Notes under the pieces: model-generated | What the model was told of the DNA's origin: nothing | Database searches by the model: none | What the model saw: only the letters and a program-made list of their open reading frames with translations | Source of the DNA: Bradyrhizobium diazoefficiens USDA 110 | GTDB taxonomy: Bacteria > Pseudomonadota > Alphaproteobacteria > Rhizobiales > Xanthobacteraceae | Assembly: GCF_000011365.1 (NCBI RefSeq) | Contig: NC_004463.1 | Span: 4,512,001-4,576,000 of the forward strand | Length of the DNA stretch: 64,000 nucleotides | Direction of reading: 5' to 3' | Made by a program: the position numbers and the translations under genes | Shown here: piece by piece, positions 23,739 to 32,845 of the stretch | Layout: every line of letters begins with the position of its first letter | Numbering within the stretch: the stretch's first letter is position 1

Positions 23739-26225
23739 TTACTGGAGGCCGCCGGTACTGCTGGTCGTCGACGAGGTCGCCAGCGTACGCAGCCCGAACG
23801 TGAACATGTACGCATGGCTCAGCACTGGCGGCGTAGTGCCCGCCGAATAGCTATACGAAGTTACATAGTTCGCCGCCAGCACGAAGCAATCGTCGACATA
23901 GCCGGCGCCGAGCACATACTGGTTGATCTTGTTGGCCTCGAGGTCCCAGCGCGCCGAGCCCGACACCACCCAGTTGGTCGCGACCTTGAGCGAGCCCGAG
24001 GTCAGGATGCCCTCGCGGCGCGTCAGATAGCCGAGTTCCGGCTGTGCCGCGTAGTTGCCGTACATCACGCTGATCGACCAGCGATCGAAGTTGGCGCGGC
24101 CTTCCGCCTCGAAACGCTGGACGTTCCAGGTCTGCTCGTCCATGCGGGAGCGGACGCTGAACGTGTAGGTGCGGTTGGGCGAGTAGGCGATGCTCGCCAC
24201 GTAGTCGGAGCGAGGCTTGTCGAGACCGGAATCCACGCCCGTGTTGATGGAGTCCTGGACCGCGTAGGAGTTCATGCCGAACAGCTGGTAGGACTGGCCG
24301 AACAGCGTCTTGACGGCGCCGCCCCTGTCGAACTGCGTGGTGGCCTGCACGCCGACATTGGCGCGGCCGCCGCCCTCGACGCGGTCGTAACCGGAGAACT
24401 TGTCGACGCTGAACAGGTTCGATGTGTCGAACACCATACTCTGCGCGTCCTCGTTCGGCAGCTTGCCGGCATAGGTCTCGTTCGGGCGGATGATGATCTG
24501 CGCGATCGGCTCGATGGTGGTCGAGCCCCAGGGCTGAACGTTGATGAAGGGATAGCGGTATTCGAGGCCGACGGTCGGCATCAGGCGGATCGCCTGGGTG
24601 TCGCCGACCGGCAGGTAGTTCGACACGCCCGGCTGGTTCGAGACCGAGGAGTTGATCGCATCGGCACGGAGGCTGGCGAACGGCGTCCAGATCTGGCCGA
24701 GCGGGTCGGTGAAGGATTTGCGCCACTGCGCTTCCGCCGTCAGGCGGGTATAGGTGCCGGGGAAGCCGCGCAGCAGGCACTGCGACGGCGTGCGCGCGAG
24801 CGGATCGGCCGACGCCGTCGTGCACAGGCTGTTGGTGTTGGCGAGCGTCGTGATCGGATCGAACACGGCGGTGTCACGCGACAGGTTCACGAAGTTGGTC
24901 TTGTAGCTGAACTCGCCGCCGAACACCGGATAGTTGAGCACGTTCGAGTAGTCGATCACGGGGTAGACGATCGGCACCTGGTTCTGGTTGCCCGAGAAGC
25001 TCAGCCAGTACATCGTGCGCGCGTCGAAGAAGCTGCGATTGCCGACGCCGGTCAGATAAAGCTGCGAGATCGCATCGGTCGGCAGGTTCAGGAACGATCC
25101 GAGCGGGTCCCTGTAGGCGGCGAGGCGATAGTCCGAGAAGAAATAGTAGTCGGACATCAGGACACCGTCCCAACCCCAGACCCATTTGTCGTTCAGCGCG
25201 AACTGACCCTTGGTGTCGATAGCGCCGCGGAACTGGCGGTCTCCGGGCTGCCCGGCAAAGGCTCCGGGATCGAGCTGGTAGATGCCGTAGGCGCGGATCT
25301 GATAGGCGCCGTCGATCAAGCGCTGACGGAATTCGCCTTGCAGCAGCGCGCCCTGTCGCGACATGAAGCGCGGGGTGAAGGTTGCGTCCATGTCGGGCGC
25401 GATCGCCCAATAATAGGGAACTTCGGCGCCGAAGCCGGTGTTCGTCGTGCCGGGGAAGTAGCCGGGCATCAGGAAGCCGGATTTGCGCTTCACGGTCGGG
25501 TCGGGCGTCGAGAAATAGGGCATGTAGGCGATCGGCACGCCGAAGAATTCGAGCTGCGCCGTCTCGAAGTACAGCATCTTCTCCTGCTGGTCGTGGATGA
25601 TGCGCGCACCCTTGACCTGCCACAGCGGTGGCTTCTTCGGATCGTCCTTGCACGGCGCGCAGGCCGTGTAGACGCCGTTGTCGAACACCGTGTAGTTGCC
25701 GCTGGACCGGTCGGCACGGGTCGCGGCCATGCGGGTCTGGTCGGCGGTGTCCACGCGCAGCGAATCGACGAAACCGTCGCGGTAATCGTCCGAGAGATCC
25801 ATGATCTCGGCATAGGTGATCTTGCCGTCGGCATCCGTCATGCGGATGTTGCCTTCGGCATGGAGCCGCTTGGTCTTCTGGTCGTAGATGACCTTGTCGG
25901 CCTCGACGCTGGTGCCGTTGTAGAACAGCTGGACGTTACCGACCGCGGAGACGCGCGAATTGTTGTAGTCGTAGTCGACCTCGGTCGCCTGAACCAGCAT
26001 CTGGTTGTCGTTGGCGGCCTTCGGCGGCTTCGGACGCGGCGGCAGCGGATTATAGGTGAACTGGGCCGAGGCCGGCGCCACGGTGGCAATGTCGATCAGC
26101 CCGCCGAGCGAGACGGCAGCGATGACGGCGAGCAGAAGCCTGCGCACGGACAAGCCGCGCCCGTTCGCGCGCATCACAGTGCGGCGCGTCAAACGAGACA
26201 CGGGCCCTCGATGGACGGCAGTCAC
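23739..26225 (-). CDS. lptD: LPS-assembly protein LptD
   Basis: 828 residues from a GTG at 26225, which overlaps the lptG stop by one base and has GGAGGACG just upstream; an ATG at 26174 would remove about 17 residues. After a signal peptide (LLLAVIAAVSLGGLIDIA) comes the jellyroll OstA/LptA-like domain (VDYDYNNSRVSAVGNVQLFY), then the long barrel domain. It places LPS in the outer leaflet of the outer membrane with LptE. A pair of Cys occurs in TACAPCKDD and another in CTTAS...CLLRG, possible disulfide partners. Confidence 0.95.
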   Translation of the reverse strand: MTAVHRGPVSRLTRRTVMRANGRGLSVRRLLLAVIAAVSLGGLIDIATVAPASAQFTYNPLPPRPKPPKAANDNQMLVQATEVDYDYNNSRVSAVGNVQLFYNGTSVEADKVIYDQKTKRLHAEGNIRMTDADGKITYAEIMDLSDDYRDGFVDSLRVDTADQTRMAATRADRSSGNYTVFDNGVYTACAPCKDDPKKPPLWQVKGARIIHDQQEKMLYFETAQLEFFGVPIAYMPYFSTPDPTVKRKSGFLMPGYFPGTTNTGFGAEVPYYWAIAPDMDATFTPRFMSRQGALLQGEFRQRLIDGAYQIRAYGIYQLDPGAFAGQPGDRQFRGAIDTKGQFALNDKWVWGWDGVLMSDYYFFSDYRLAAYRDPLGSFLNLPTDAISQLYLTGVGNRSFFDARTMYWLSFSGNQNQVPIVYPVIDYSNVLNYPVFGGEFSYKTNFVNLSRDTAVFDPITTLANTNSLCTTASADPLARTPSQCLLRGFPGTYTRLTAEAQWRKSFTDPLGQIWTPFASLRADAINSSVSNQPGVSNYLPVGDTQAIRLMPTVGLEYRYPFINVQPWGSTTIEPIAQIIIRPNETYAGKLPNEDAQSMVFDTSNLFSVDKFSGYDRVEGGGRANVGVQATTQFDRGGAVKTLFGQSYQLFGMNSYAVQDSINTGVDSGLDKPRSDYVASIAYSPNRTYTFSVRSRMDEQTWNVQRFEAEGRANFDRWSISVMYGNYAAQPELGYLTRREGILTSGSLKVATNWVVSGSARWDLEANKINQYVLGAGYVDDCFVLAANYVTSYSYSAGTTPPVLSHAYMFTFGLRTLATSSTTSSTGGLQ

Positions 26226-27322
26226 TAACCGTCCTCCTGGTACAACAAGGCCAAAAAGCCGGTGAGGCCGCCCACCACCACGGGCAACCACGCCGCAGCG
26301 ATCGGATGCATCAACTCAGCCTTGCTCAAGTCTTCAGTCACTTTCGACAGAACGTAGAGCAGAAACCCTGCGCCCACGCCACTCAAAACCATCTTTTGCA
26401 CGCCGCCCATCCGGAAGAAACGCAACGACACCGAGGCCGCGAGCATCACCATGGCGGCGAGCAAAAACGGCTGCGCCAACAGCTTGTGATACTGGAGTCG
26501 ATAGCCGGCTGTCGCGAAGCCTGAGCTTTCGGAGGAGCGGATGTAGCTCGGTAGTTGCCAAAAGGACACAGTCTCGGGTGTGGAAAAGCTGTTGCGGACC
26601 TGGGCCTCGGTCAACGTCGTCGGAATCGCCAGAACGGCCTGCTCGATCGGCGGCCCGTCGAGCGAGAAGCGGCGGACGTTCCTGAATATCCACTGGCCGA
26701 CTTCGAGCTCCGCCTCGCGCGCCTCGACGCGTTCCTTGAAGTGCTGCTCTGTGTCAAACCGGAACAGCGTGAGCCCCGTGAGCCGGACGCCCTGCTGCTC
26801 GCTGCGCGCCGCATTGATGATCGTCTGGCCGTCGTTGGTCACCTGGTTGAGCCAGAAGCCGGAGGCGTCCTGGATGCCGCCGCCGGGCGCCGAGCCGAAC
26901 AGCTCGGCCTCCATGCGCTTGGAGAGCTCGCGCAGATTGGCCGACATCGGATTGTAGGCGACGGTGGCGATCACCCCGATCAGGAGCGCGCTGCCGAGCG
27001 CCGGCGAGATGAACTGCCAGGCCGAGACGCCGGCGGCGCGCGCGACCACGAGCTCGAGCCTTCGCGAGAGCGCGAGATAGCAGGTCATGGCGCCGATCAG
27101 CATGCAGAACGGCGTCAGTTTCTCCAGGAGCTGCGGCACCCGGAACAGCGAGGTCTCGGCCACCATGATCGCCGAGGCGGACGCAAGGCCGGAGGTCTTG
27201 CGCACCATCTCGATGTAATCGACCAGCACCAGCAGCAGGAAGATGCTGGCGAACACGCCGAGCGCCGCGACCACGAAGCGGCCGGCGAAATAGCGCCCGA
27301 GTGTATTGGTGAGCATGCTCAT
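26225..27322 (-). CDS. lptG: LPS export ABC transporter permease LptG
   Basis: 365 residues from the ATG at 27322; the ATG overlaps the lptF TGA (ATGA). It has six predicted membrane helices: the first after TNTLGRYFAGRFV, two more before residue 130 and three at the C-terminus near 265-365. A periplasmic beta-jellyroll lies in between. It is one of the two YjgP/YjgQ-type permeases of the LptB2FGC exporter that extracts LPS from the inner membrane. LptB itself is not in the window. Confidence 0.95.
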   Translation of the reverse strand: MSMLTNTLGRYFAGRFVVAALGVFASIFLLLVLVDYIEMVRKTSGLASASAIMVAETSLFRVPQLLEKLTPFCMLIGAMTCYLALSRRLELVVARAAGVSAWQFISPALGSALLIGVIATVAYNPMSANLRELSKRMEAELFGSAPGGGIQDASGFWLNQVTNDGQTIINAARSEQQGVRLTGLTLFRFDTEQHFKERVEAREAELEVGQWIFRNVRRFSLDGPPIEQAVLAIPTTLTEAQVRNSFSTPETVSFWQLPSYIRSSESSGFATAGYRLQYHKLLAQPFLLAAMVMLAASVSLRFFRMGGVQKMVLSGVGAGFLLYVLSKVTEDLSKAELMHPIAAAWLPVVVGGLTGFLALLYQEDG

Positions 27323-28488
27323 GCGGTGGCCGGCCGTCCGAACAACCGTGCGATGCGCGCGTTCGACCTGTTGATGGCCTCCATGAGGCGGGGCGGCGGC
27401 TCGACCACGATGCCGCCGACGATCATCCACATCCCGACGCCGATGGCGCCCAACACCATCGCGTATTGGACCAGCACCGCGGCGGGCGACTTCACCGCCA
27501 TCACCGAGCAGGCGAAGCCGGCCATGCGCAGGCCGAACACTGCGACGATGGACGAGCCGATCGAGAAATTGCGACTCTGGCGGGTGGTGCGAGGCGCACC
27601 GAGGAAGGCGAAGGTCAGCACGGCAAAGGCGAACGGATAGATCGGCGCCAACAGGCTGTCGTGCAAGGCCGAGCGGAACTGACCGGGAATCTGCTTGTAG
27701 ACGGGATCATCCTCGGACGGCGAGAACAGCTCCCAGAGATAGCGCTCGCGGATGCCGAGGGTGACGTCGCGGCCCTGGCCGGAGAATTTCGACATGTCGA
27801 AGCCGTAACGGCCGAACGCCACCAGCGCGGGATCGCGCTTGCCGACCTCGAAACGCTGCAGATTTCCCGTTTCCAGCACCAGGAACGATCCGGTGTCGTT
27901 CTTCATGACCTCGCCATGCTCGGCGACGATCGAGACGCGCTCGTTGGGATCGCGGCGGTCGTCGATGAAGATGCCGGCGAGGATGCCGCCCGGCAGGCGC
28001 TCGCGGATCCGGATCGTCAGGTTCTTGTCGAGCTGGGCGAAGCGGCCGGGCTGGAGGATGTTGGTGAGCACGTCGGCGGTGATCTCGGCGTCCCACTGCT
28101 TGATCCGCCGCATGCCGTCGGGCGCAAGATAGGCCGCGATGAAGGCGACCAGCAGGGCCACCACGCAGGTGGCGTAGAAGAACGGATAGAACAGCCGGAA
28201 CGGCGAGAAGCCGGCGGCATTCATCACGATGATCTCGGAATCGGTCGCGAGCTTGTTCAGGGTGTGCGAGATCGCGATCATCAGCGCGATCGGCGAGATG
28301 ATCAGGACCAGCGCGGGCACGACGAGGCTGGTGATGCCGAGGAAGGTGAGGATGGTCTGACCCTGGCTCGTCATCAGGTCGATGCCGCGCAACGCCTGCG
28401 TAATCCAGATCACGCCGGTGAGGCTGACCAGGACCAGCGCAAACGACGCCAGCGTCGTGCGGAAGATATACCTATCGATTGACCCCAT
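27319..28488 (-). CDS. lptF: LPS export ABC transporter permease LptF
   Basis: 389 residues starting MGSIDRYIFRTTLASFALVL, the LptF start. It has the same six-helix plus periplasmic jellyroll layout as LptG. The conserved LNKLATDSEIIVMNAAGFSP coupling region that contacts LptB is visible near residues 95-115. First gene of the minus-strand operon lptF-lptG-lptD-surA-pdxA-rsmA, whose promoter should lie in the 337-base divergent spacer shared with pepA. Confidence 0.95.
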   Translation of the reverse strand: MGSIDRYIFRTTLASFALVLVSLTGVIWITQALRGIDLMTSQGQTILTFLGITSLVVPALVLIISPIALMIAISHTLNKLATDSEIIVMNAAGFSPFRLFYPFFYATCVVALLVAFIAAYLAPDGMRRIKQWDAEITADVLTNILQPGRFAQLDKNLTIRIRERLPGGILAGIFIDDRRDPNERVSIVAEHGEVMKNDTGSFLVLETGNLQRFEVGKRDPALVAFGRYGFDMSKFSGQGRDVTLGIRERYLWELFSPSEDDPVYKQIPGQFRSALHDSLLAPIYPFAFAVLTFAFLGAPRTTRQSRNFSIGSSIVAVFGLRMAGFACSVMAVKSPAAVLVQYAMVLGAIGVGMWMIVGGIVVEPPPRLMEAINRSNARIARLFGRPATA

Positions 28489-28825
28489 GCGCTACCGCAC
28501 GAATCCCACCAAGTCCCCAATGTCGGCCGGAGTTCTGGCCGTCCAACCAATCCCCGGAAGGGGATCCCCAAGGTCGGACAAACAGCTCTTACGCCGGCTT
28601 ACTCTCTCACTACCATCCCTTTGATCCGTCAACAAAATGGCTGCCCCGTGGCACCCTCAACATATGGTTAATATTTCCCTCTTGTGGCCTGGCGGCCACG
28701 GGTGGTCTTGGCATCTGCCCGGCCGGTGGCCCATAGTGCGGAAAGTCCAGTGAATCGCCGTTCAGCGCCGGCCCGTGGCCGGACCCGTCGAGCGGCAAAA
28801 GCCCCATGTTTTGGAGGAGTTACCC
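28489..28825. promoter_or_regulatory. Divergent spacer between lptF and pepA
   Basis: 337 bases with no credible gene. It must hold promoters for the lptF operon to the left and pepA to the right. The AT-rich ATGGTTAATATTTCCC near 28664-28680 is the most promoter-like stretch. GGAGGAG at 28813 is the pepA ribosome binding site. No clear operator palindrome was seen. Confidence 0.35.
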
Positions 28826-30325
28826 ATGTCCGATGCCATCAAGGTCGGCTTCGTCCCGTTGTCTGCTGCCGCCCGTGGCATCCTGGTCGTGTTCTGCGAC
28901 GACGGTTTGAAGCTGGGCCCGGCGACCGCCAAGGCGCTCGGCGGCGCTACCGAACTTGTGAAGCGGGCGGCCTCGGCCGCCGCTTTCAAAGGTAAAAGCG
29001 GCGCCGCGTTGGACATCCTGGCGCCGGAGGGGGTGAAGGCCACCCGCCTGATCGTGATCGGGGCCGGCAAGGCGACGGGCCTGAAAGCGAACGACTTTCT
29101 CAAATTCGGCGGCGTGGCGGCGGGCAAGCTCTCCGCCACTGCCGCCGCCATGACCATCATGGCGGAACTGCCTGACGGCGCCATGACGAGCGAGCAGGCG
29201 GTTGCGATCGCCGCGGGGCTCCGGCTGCGCGCCTACAAGTTCGACCGCTACAAGACCAAGAAGAAGGACGGCGAGGAGGGCGGCTCACGCGCCGATATCT
29301 CGCTTGCGGTGGGCGATGTCGCCGCGGCCAAGAAGGCGTTTGCCTCGGCCGGCCATGTCGTCGACGGCGTGATCATCGCGCGCGACCTCGTCAACGAGCC
29401 GCCGAATGTGCTTTTCCCCGAGGAATTCGCGCGCCGCGCAAGCCTGCTCCGCAAGCTCGGCGTCAAGGTCGAGGTGCTCGACGTCAAGGCGATGGACAAG
29501 CTCGGCATGGGCGCGCTGCTCGGCGTCGGCCAGGGCTCGACGCGGCCGAGCCGCACCGTGATCATGCGCTGGGACGGCGGCAAGAAGGGCGAGGCCCCGG
29601 TCGCCTTCGTCGGCAAGGGCGTCTGCTTCGACACCGGCGGCATCTCCATCAAGCCGGCCGGCAGCATGGAGGACATGAAGGGCGACATGGGCGGGGCTGC
29701 CTGCGTCGTCGGGCTGATGCACGCGCTTGCGGCGCGCAAGGCCAAGGCCAACGTGGTCGGCGCCATCGGCCTCGTCGAGAACATGCCCGACGGCAATGCG
29801 CAGCGACCGGGCGACATCGTCACCTCGATGTCGGGCCAGACCATCGAGATCATCAACACCGACGCCGAAGGCCGCCTCGTGCTGGCCGACGTGCTCTGGT
29901 ACGTGGCCAAGAAGACGAAGCCGAAATTCATGGTGGACCTGGCGACGCTGACCGGCGCGATCGTGGTCGCGCTCGGCACCGAGCATGCCGGCATGTTCTC
30001 CAACAATGACGAGCTCGCCGACCGGCTGCTGACGGCCGGCATCGAGAGCGGCGAGAAGGTCTGGCGCCTGCCGCTCGGCCCCGAATACGACAAGCTGATC
30101 GATTCGCAGTTCGCCGACATGAAGAACACCGGCGGCCGCCACGGCGGCTCGATCACCGCGGCGCAGTTCCTGCAGCGCTTCGTCGACGGCACGCCCTGGG
30201 CGCATCTCGACATCGCCGGCACCGCCATGGGCGCGCCGAAGACCGACATCAACCAGAGCTGGGGAAGCGGCTATGGCGTCCGCCTCCTGGATCGCCTAGT
30301 GGCGGACCACTACGAGCGCAAATGA
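28826..30325 (+). CDS. pepA: Leucyl aminopeptidase (M17)
   Basis: 499 residues from the ATG at 28826 with GGAGGAG 6 bases upstream. The M17 signature [12 protein letters not shown] and the metal and catalytic segment [18 protein letters not shown] are complete, followed by [13 protein letters not shown]. It removes N-terminal residues from peptides in the cytosol as a two-metal hexamer; E. coli PepA also binds DNA. Followed after 6 bases by holC. Confidence 0.96.
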
Positions 30326-30331
30326 TCCAAA

Positions 30332-30784
30332 ATGACTGAAGTGCTGTTCTACCATCTGCAAAACATGACGGTGGAGAACGTGTTGCCGCCGCTTCTCGAG
30401 AAATCGCTCGAGCGCGGCTGGCGCGTCGTGGTGCAGTCGACCTCGGAGGAACGCGCCGATGCGCTCGATGCGCATCTGTGGACCTATCGCGACGATTCCT
30501 TCCTGCCGCACGCGACATGGCGCGTGAACGATGCCGCCGATCAGCCGATCGTGCTGGCGATCGAGGAGGACAATCCCAACGGCGCCCATGTCCGCTTTCT
30601 GGTCGACAACGCAGCGCTGCCGCAGGATGCGCAGGGCTATGAGCGCATGGTGCTGCTGTTCAACGGCGACGATCCGGACGCGCTGGCGCTCGCCCGCAGT
30701 GCCTGGACGGATTGCAAGGCGCGGGGATTTGATGTCACCTATTGGCAGGCCGACGAACGGGGTCGGTGGCAGCGGCGGAATTAG
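30332..30784 (+). CDS. holC: DNA polymerase III subunit chi
   Basis: 150 residues. The N-terminus EVLFYHLQNMTVENVLPPLL and the LWTYRDDSFLPHATW and PVLI-like segment (QPIVLAIEEDNPNGAHVRF) are family hallmarks. Chi links the clamp loader to single-stranded DNA-binding protein. The pepA-holC order is conserved across proteobacteria. The 127 bases after it contain no gene. Confidence 0.9.
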   Translation: MTEVLFYHLQNMTVENVLPPLLEKSLERGWRVVVQSTSEERADALDAHLWTYRDDSFLPHATWRVNDAADQPIVLAIEEDNPNGAHVRFLVDNAALPQDAQGYERMVLLFNGDDPDALALARSAWTDCKARGFDVTYWQADERGRWQRRN

Positions 30785-30911
30785 CGGTCGATCGCAATTA
30801 ATGATAATTTGCACTTTACGGGTGATGCTGGCTTCGGCCACCTTCGTGCCGCAAAGTGATGTTGGGACAATCGTTTAGGGCTGGTCCTTCACGCGGGGAA
30901 TTTAGTTTATC

Positions 30912-31442
30912 GTGCGACATCAAAAGCTTCCCGGCTCGCTCATAGTTGCGTTGGCTGCCGTAGCACCGCTGGTCGCGGGCTGCTCGGGCGGGACCGATCT
31001 GCTGTCCAAGGATGCCCAGTGGTTCAACACGCCCAGCCGCCTGTTCATCAGGAACATCTCGATCGAATCGCCGCCGCTGACTCCCGAAAAGCCGGTCGGG
31101 GCTGAGGATCTGGTCAGCGCCGACGGCGCCTGTCCCGGCATGGCGGCGCCTCCCGGACCTGCCGATGCCAATGCATCGACGACCGCGCCGGCGGCCGCCG
31201 GCGGCACAGTCGCGCTCGGCCATACCGAATGCGACGTGGTGCGCGGCATCGGCGCGCCCTCGAACGTGAACCTCTCCAATGATGCCGTCGGCAGGCGCGT
31301 TGCCGTTGTCACATGGACGACCGGTCCGCGCGCGGGCATCTACACGTTCACGGCCGGACGCCTGTCCTCGATCGAGGGCACGCCGGAGGCGCCTGTCTTG
31401 CCGAAGGCGACCAAGCCCAAGGCGAAGAAGAAGTCGGCGTAA
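30912..31442 (+). CDS. Putative lipoprotein of unknown function
   Basis: 176 residues from a GTG at 30912. The lipobox LVAGC at about residues 20-24 follows a hydrophobic signal (SLIVALAAVAPL), so it should be lipid-anchored. The mature part has an Ala/Pro-rich middle and a C-terminal domain GHTECDVVRGIGAPSNVNL then RRVAVVTWTTGPRAGIYTF. It ends in a Lys/Pro/Ala-rich tail (PKATKPKAKKKSA). The C-terminal domain is reminiscent of small SmpA/OmlA-like outer membrane modules, at low certainty. Confidence 0.75.
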   Translation: MRHQKLPGSLIVALAAVAPLVAGCSGGTDLLSKDAQWFNTPSRLFIRNISIESPPLTPEKPVGAEDLVSADGACPGMAAPPGPADANASTTAPAAAGGTVALGHTECDVVRGIGAPSNVNLSNDAVGRRVAVVTWTTGPRAGIYTFTAGRLSSIEGTPEAPVLPKATKPKAKKKSA

Positions 31443-31464
31443 GCGCAAGCCCGCGTCCCGGCGC

Positions 31465-31560
31465 AACGCTACGAGCTGGTCGTCGATCCGAACGCGGCCA
31501 GGGCGATCGACCTCGACATACGGTCCTTGCCGCTGGTTCGCGCGGATCGCGCAATTGAAG
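31465..31560 (+). pseudogene. Relic of an ABC-type substrate-binding protein gene end
   Basis: In the frame from 31465 the reading QRYELVVDPNAARAIDLDIR and then SLPLVRADRAIE parallels the C-terminus of the ABC_sub_bind family (pattern F-E-L-V-I-N-x-x-x-A-x-x-L-G-L, then P-x-x-x-L-x-R-A-D-x-V-I-E). No start, no upstream domain and no stop in register remain. About 30 codons are recognisable. It lies at the left edge of the accessory stretch 31.4-41.2 kb. The rest of 31443-31714 holds no gene. Confidence 0.4.
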
Positions 31561-31714
31561 AGCGCGCGCCGCGCGCGACCAAAACAACAACATCGTCCGC
31601 GACAGCCAGCTCGAATACCCGATTTGCCGCAATGGGCTGCCGTTGACGTAGGTCAACACCTTCAATCGCATCCGGCCTAGAAAGACCCGGCAACGGTCTT
31701 CGAAGCTGGTATTG

Positions 31715-32845
31715 ATGCGATCTTTCCATCAGATGGAACGTCTTCTACGCAGGGCGTGCCGCGTCGTTGTTGCGCTCTCGCTCGTCGGGTGCCCCGGCAT
31801 CGCTGCGGCCGACGACGACATGAAACTGACGCCCACGCAGATCGAAAGCCTCGGCATTCGTGTCGTGCATCCGGTTTCGAGCAGAACCGACCAGACACTG
31901 CCTTATCCGGCGCAGATCGTCGTTCCGACGCCTCAATTGTGGGTGGTGAGCACACCCGTTGCCGGCATGGTCACCAATCTGGCCGTCGCGCGCGGGGATC
32001 GCGTGAGCGCCGGCCAGCCGCTTCTTACGTTGGAGAGCCAGGGTTTCGTGTCACTCCAGCGGGACTATCTTCACGCCGTCGCGCAGGAGGCTCTTGCGAA
32101 CCAGCAGCTCAGGCGGAACGCCGATCTCTTCGAGGGCAAGGCCGTCCCACAACGCGTTCTCGAGGCGAGCCAGACCGAGGCGCGCCAGGCCACCATCGCG
32201 GTCGCGGAGCGCCGGCAGATGCTCCGGTTGGCGGGGCTCTCCGATGATGCGATCTCCCGGTTGGCGAGCGACGCGGCAATCAGCGGGACGCTGACCGTCA
32301 ATGCGCCGCAGACGGGATCCGTGGTCGAGATCGCGGTCTCGCCGGGGCAGCGGCTGGAGCAGTCCGCGCCGCTGGTCAAGCTTGCCCGGCTTTCGCCGTT
32401 GTGGGCCGAAATCGCCATTCCAGGGGCCAACATCCGCGCAATCCGCACCGGTGCGCGGGTCGAGGTCGAAGGTTACGTAACGCCCGGTCGCGTCGTTCTG
32501 ATTTCCGAGACGACCGATGCGGCGACGCAAACCATCCTGGTGCGGGCCGAAGTGCCGAACAGCGGCCAATTGCACCCGGGCCAGACGGCGTCCGTCCGTC
32601 TCAGCTTCCTCTCCGAGGGCGAGAGCGCCTGGGAGATTCCCTATAGCGGTCTCGTCCGTCGTGGCGAGCAGAGCTGGATATTCAAAGCCATCGAGGGCGG
32701 CTTCCGGCTGGTATCGGTCACGCTGCTCGCAGAGGACCAGGATCACGTCGTGATATCCGGCCCGATCAGCGACAAGGACGAGGTTGCGATCGCGGGCATC
32801 TCGGCGCTTCGGGGCATTCTCTCGCGGCTCGGAGCCGGCCAATAA
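31715..32845 (+). CDS. RND efflux periplasmic adaptor, heavy-metal type
   Basis: 376 residues from the ATG at 31715; an ATG at 31733 is equally possible. A signal segment (VVVALSLVGCPGIAAAD) is followed by the barrel-sandwich halves: VVSTPVAGMVTNLAVARGDR near 88-107 and SVVEIAVSPGQRLEQSAP later. A helical hairpin LQRDYLHAVAQEALANQQLR and a C-terminal membrane-proximal domain complete the CusB/CzcB layout. It would join the inner membrane pump to an outer membrane channel. Its stop overlaps the pump start by one base. Confidence 0.87.
   Translation: MRSFHQMERLLRRACRVVVALSLVGCPGIAAADDDMKLTPTQIESLGIRVVHPVSSRTDQTLPYPAQIVVPTPQLWVVSTPVAGMVTNLAVARGDRVSAGQPLLTLESQGFVSLQRDYLHAVAQEALANQQLRRNADLFEGKAVPQRVLEASQTEARQATIAVAERRQMLRLAGLSDDAISRLASDAAISGTLTVNAPQTGSVVEIAVSPGQRLEQSAPLVKLARLSPLWAEIAIPGANIRAIRTGARVEVEGYVTPGRVVLISETTDAATQTILVRAEVPNSGQLHPGQTASVRLSFLSEGESAWEIPYSGLVRRGEQSWIFKAIEGGFRLVSVTLLAEDQDHVVISGPISDKDEVAIAGISALRGILSRLGAGQ

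Noticed and set aside
23718..26228. 836-codon plus-strand frame opposite lptD
   Set aside because: Antisense shadow; lptD has signal peptide, family motifs and operon context.
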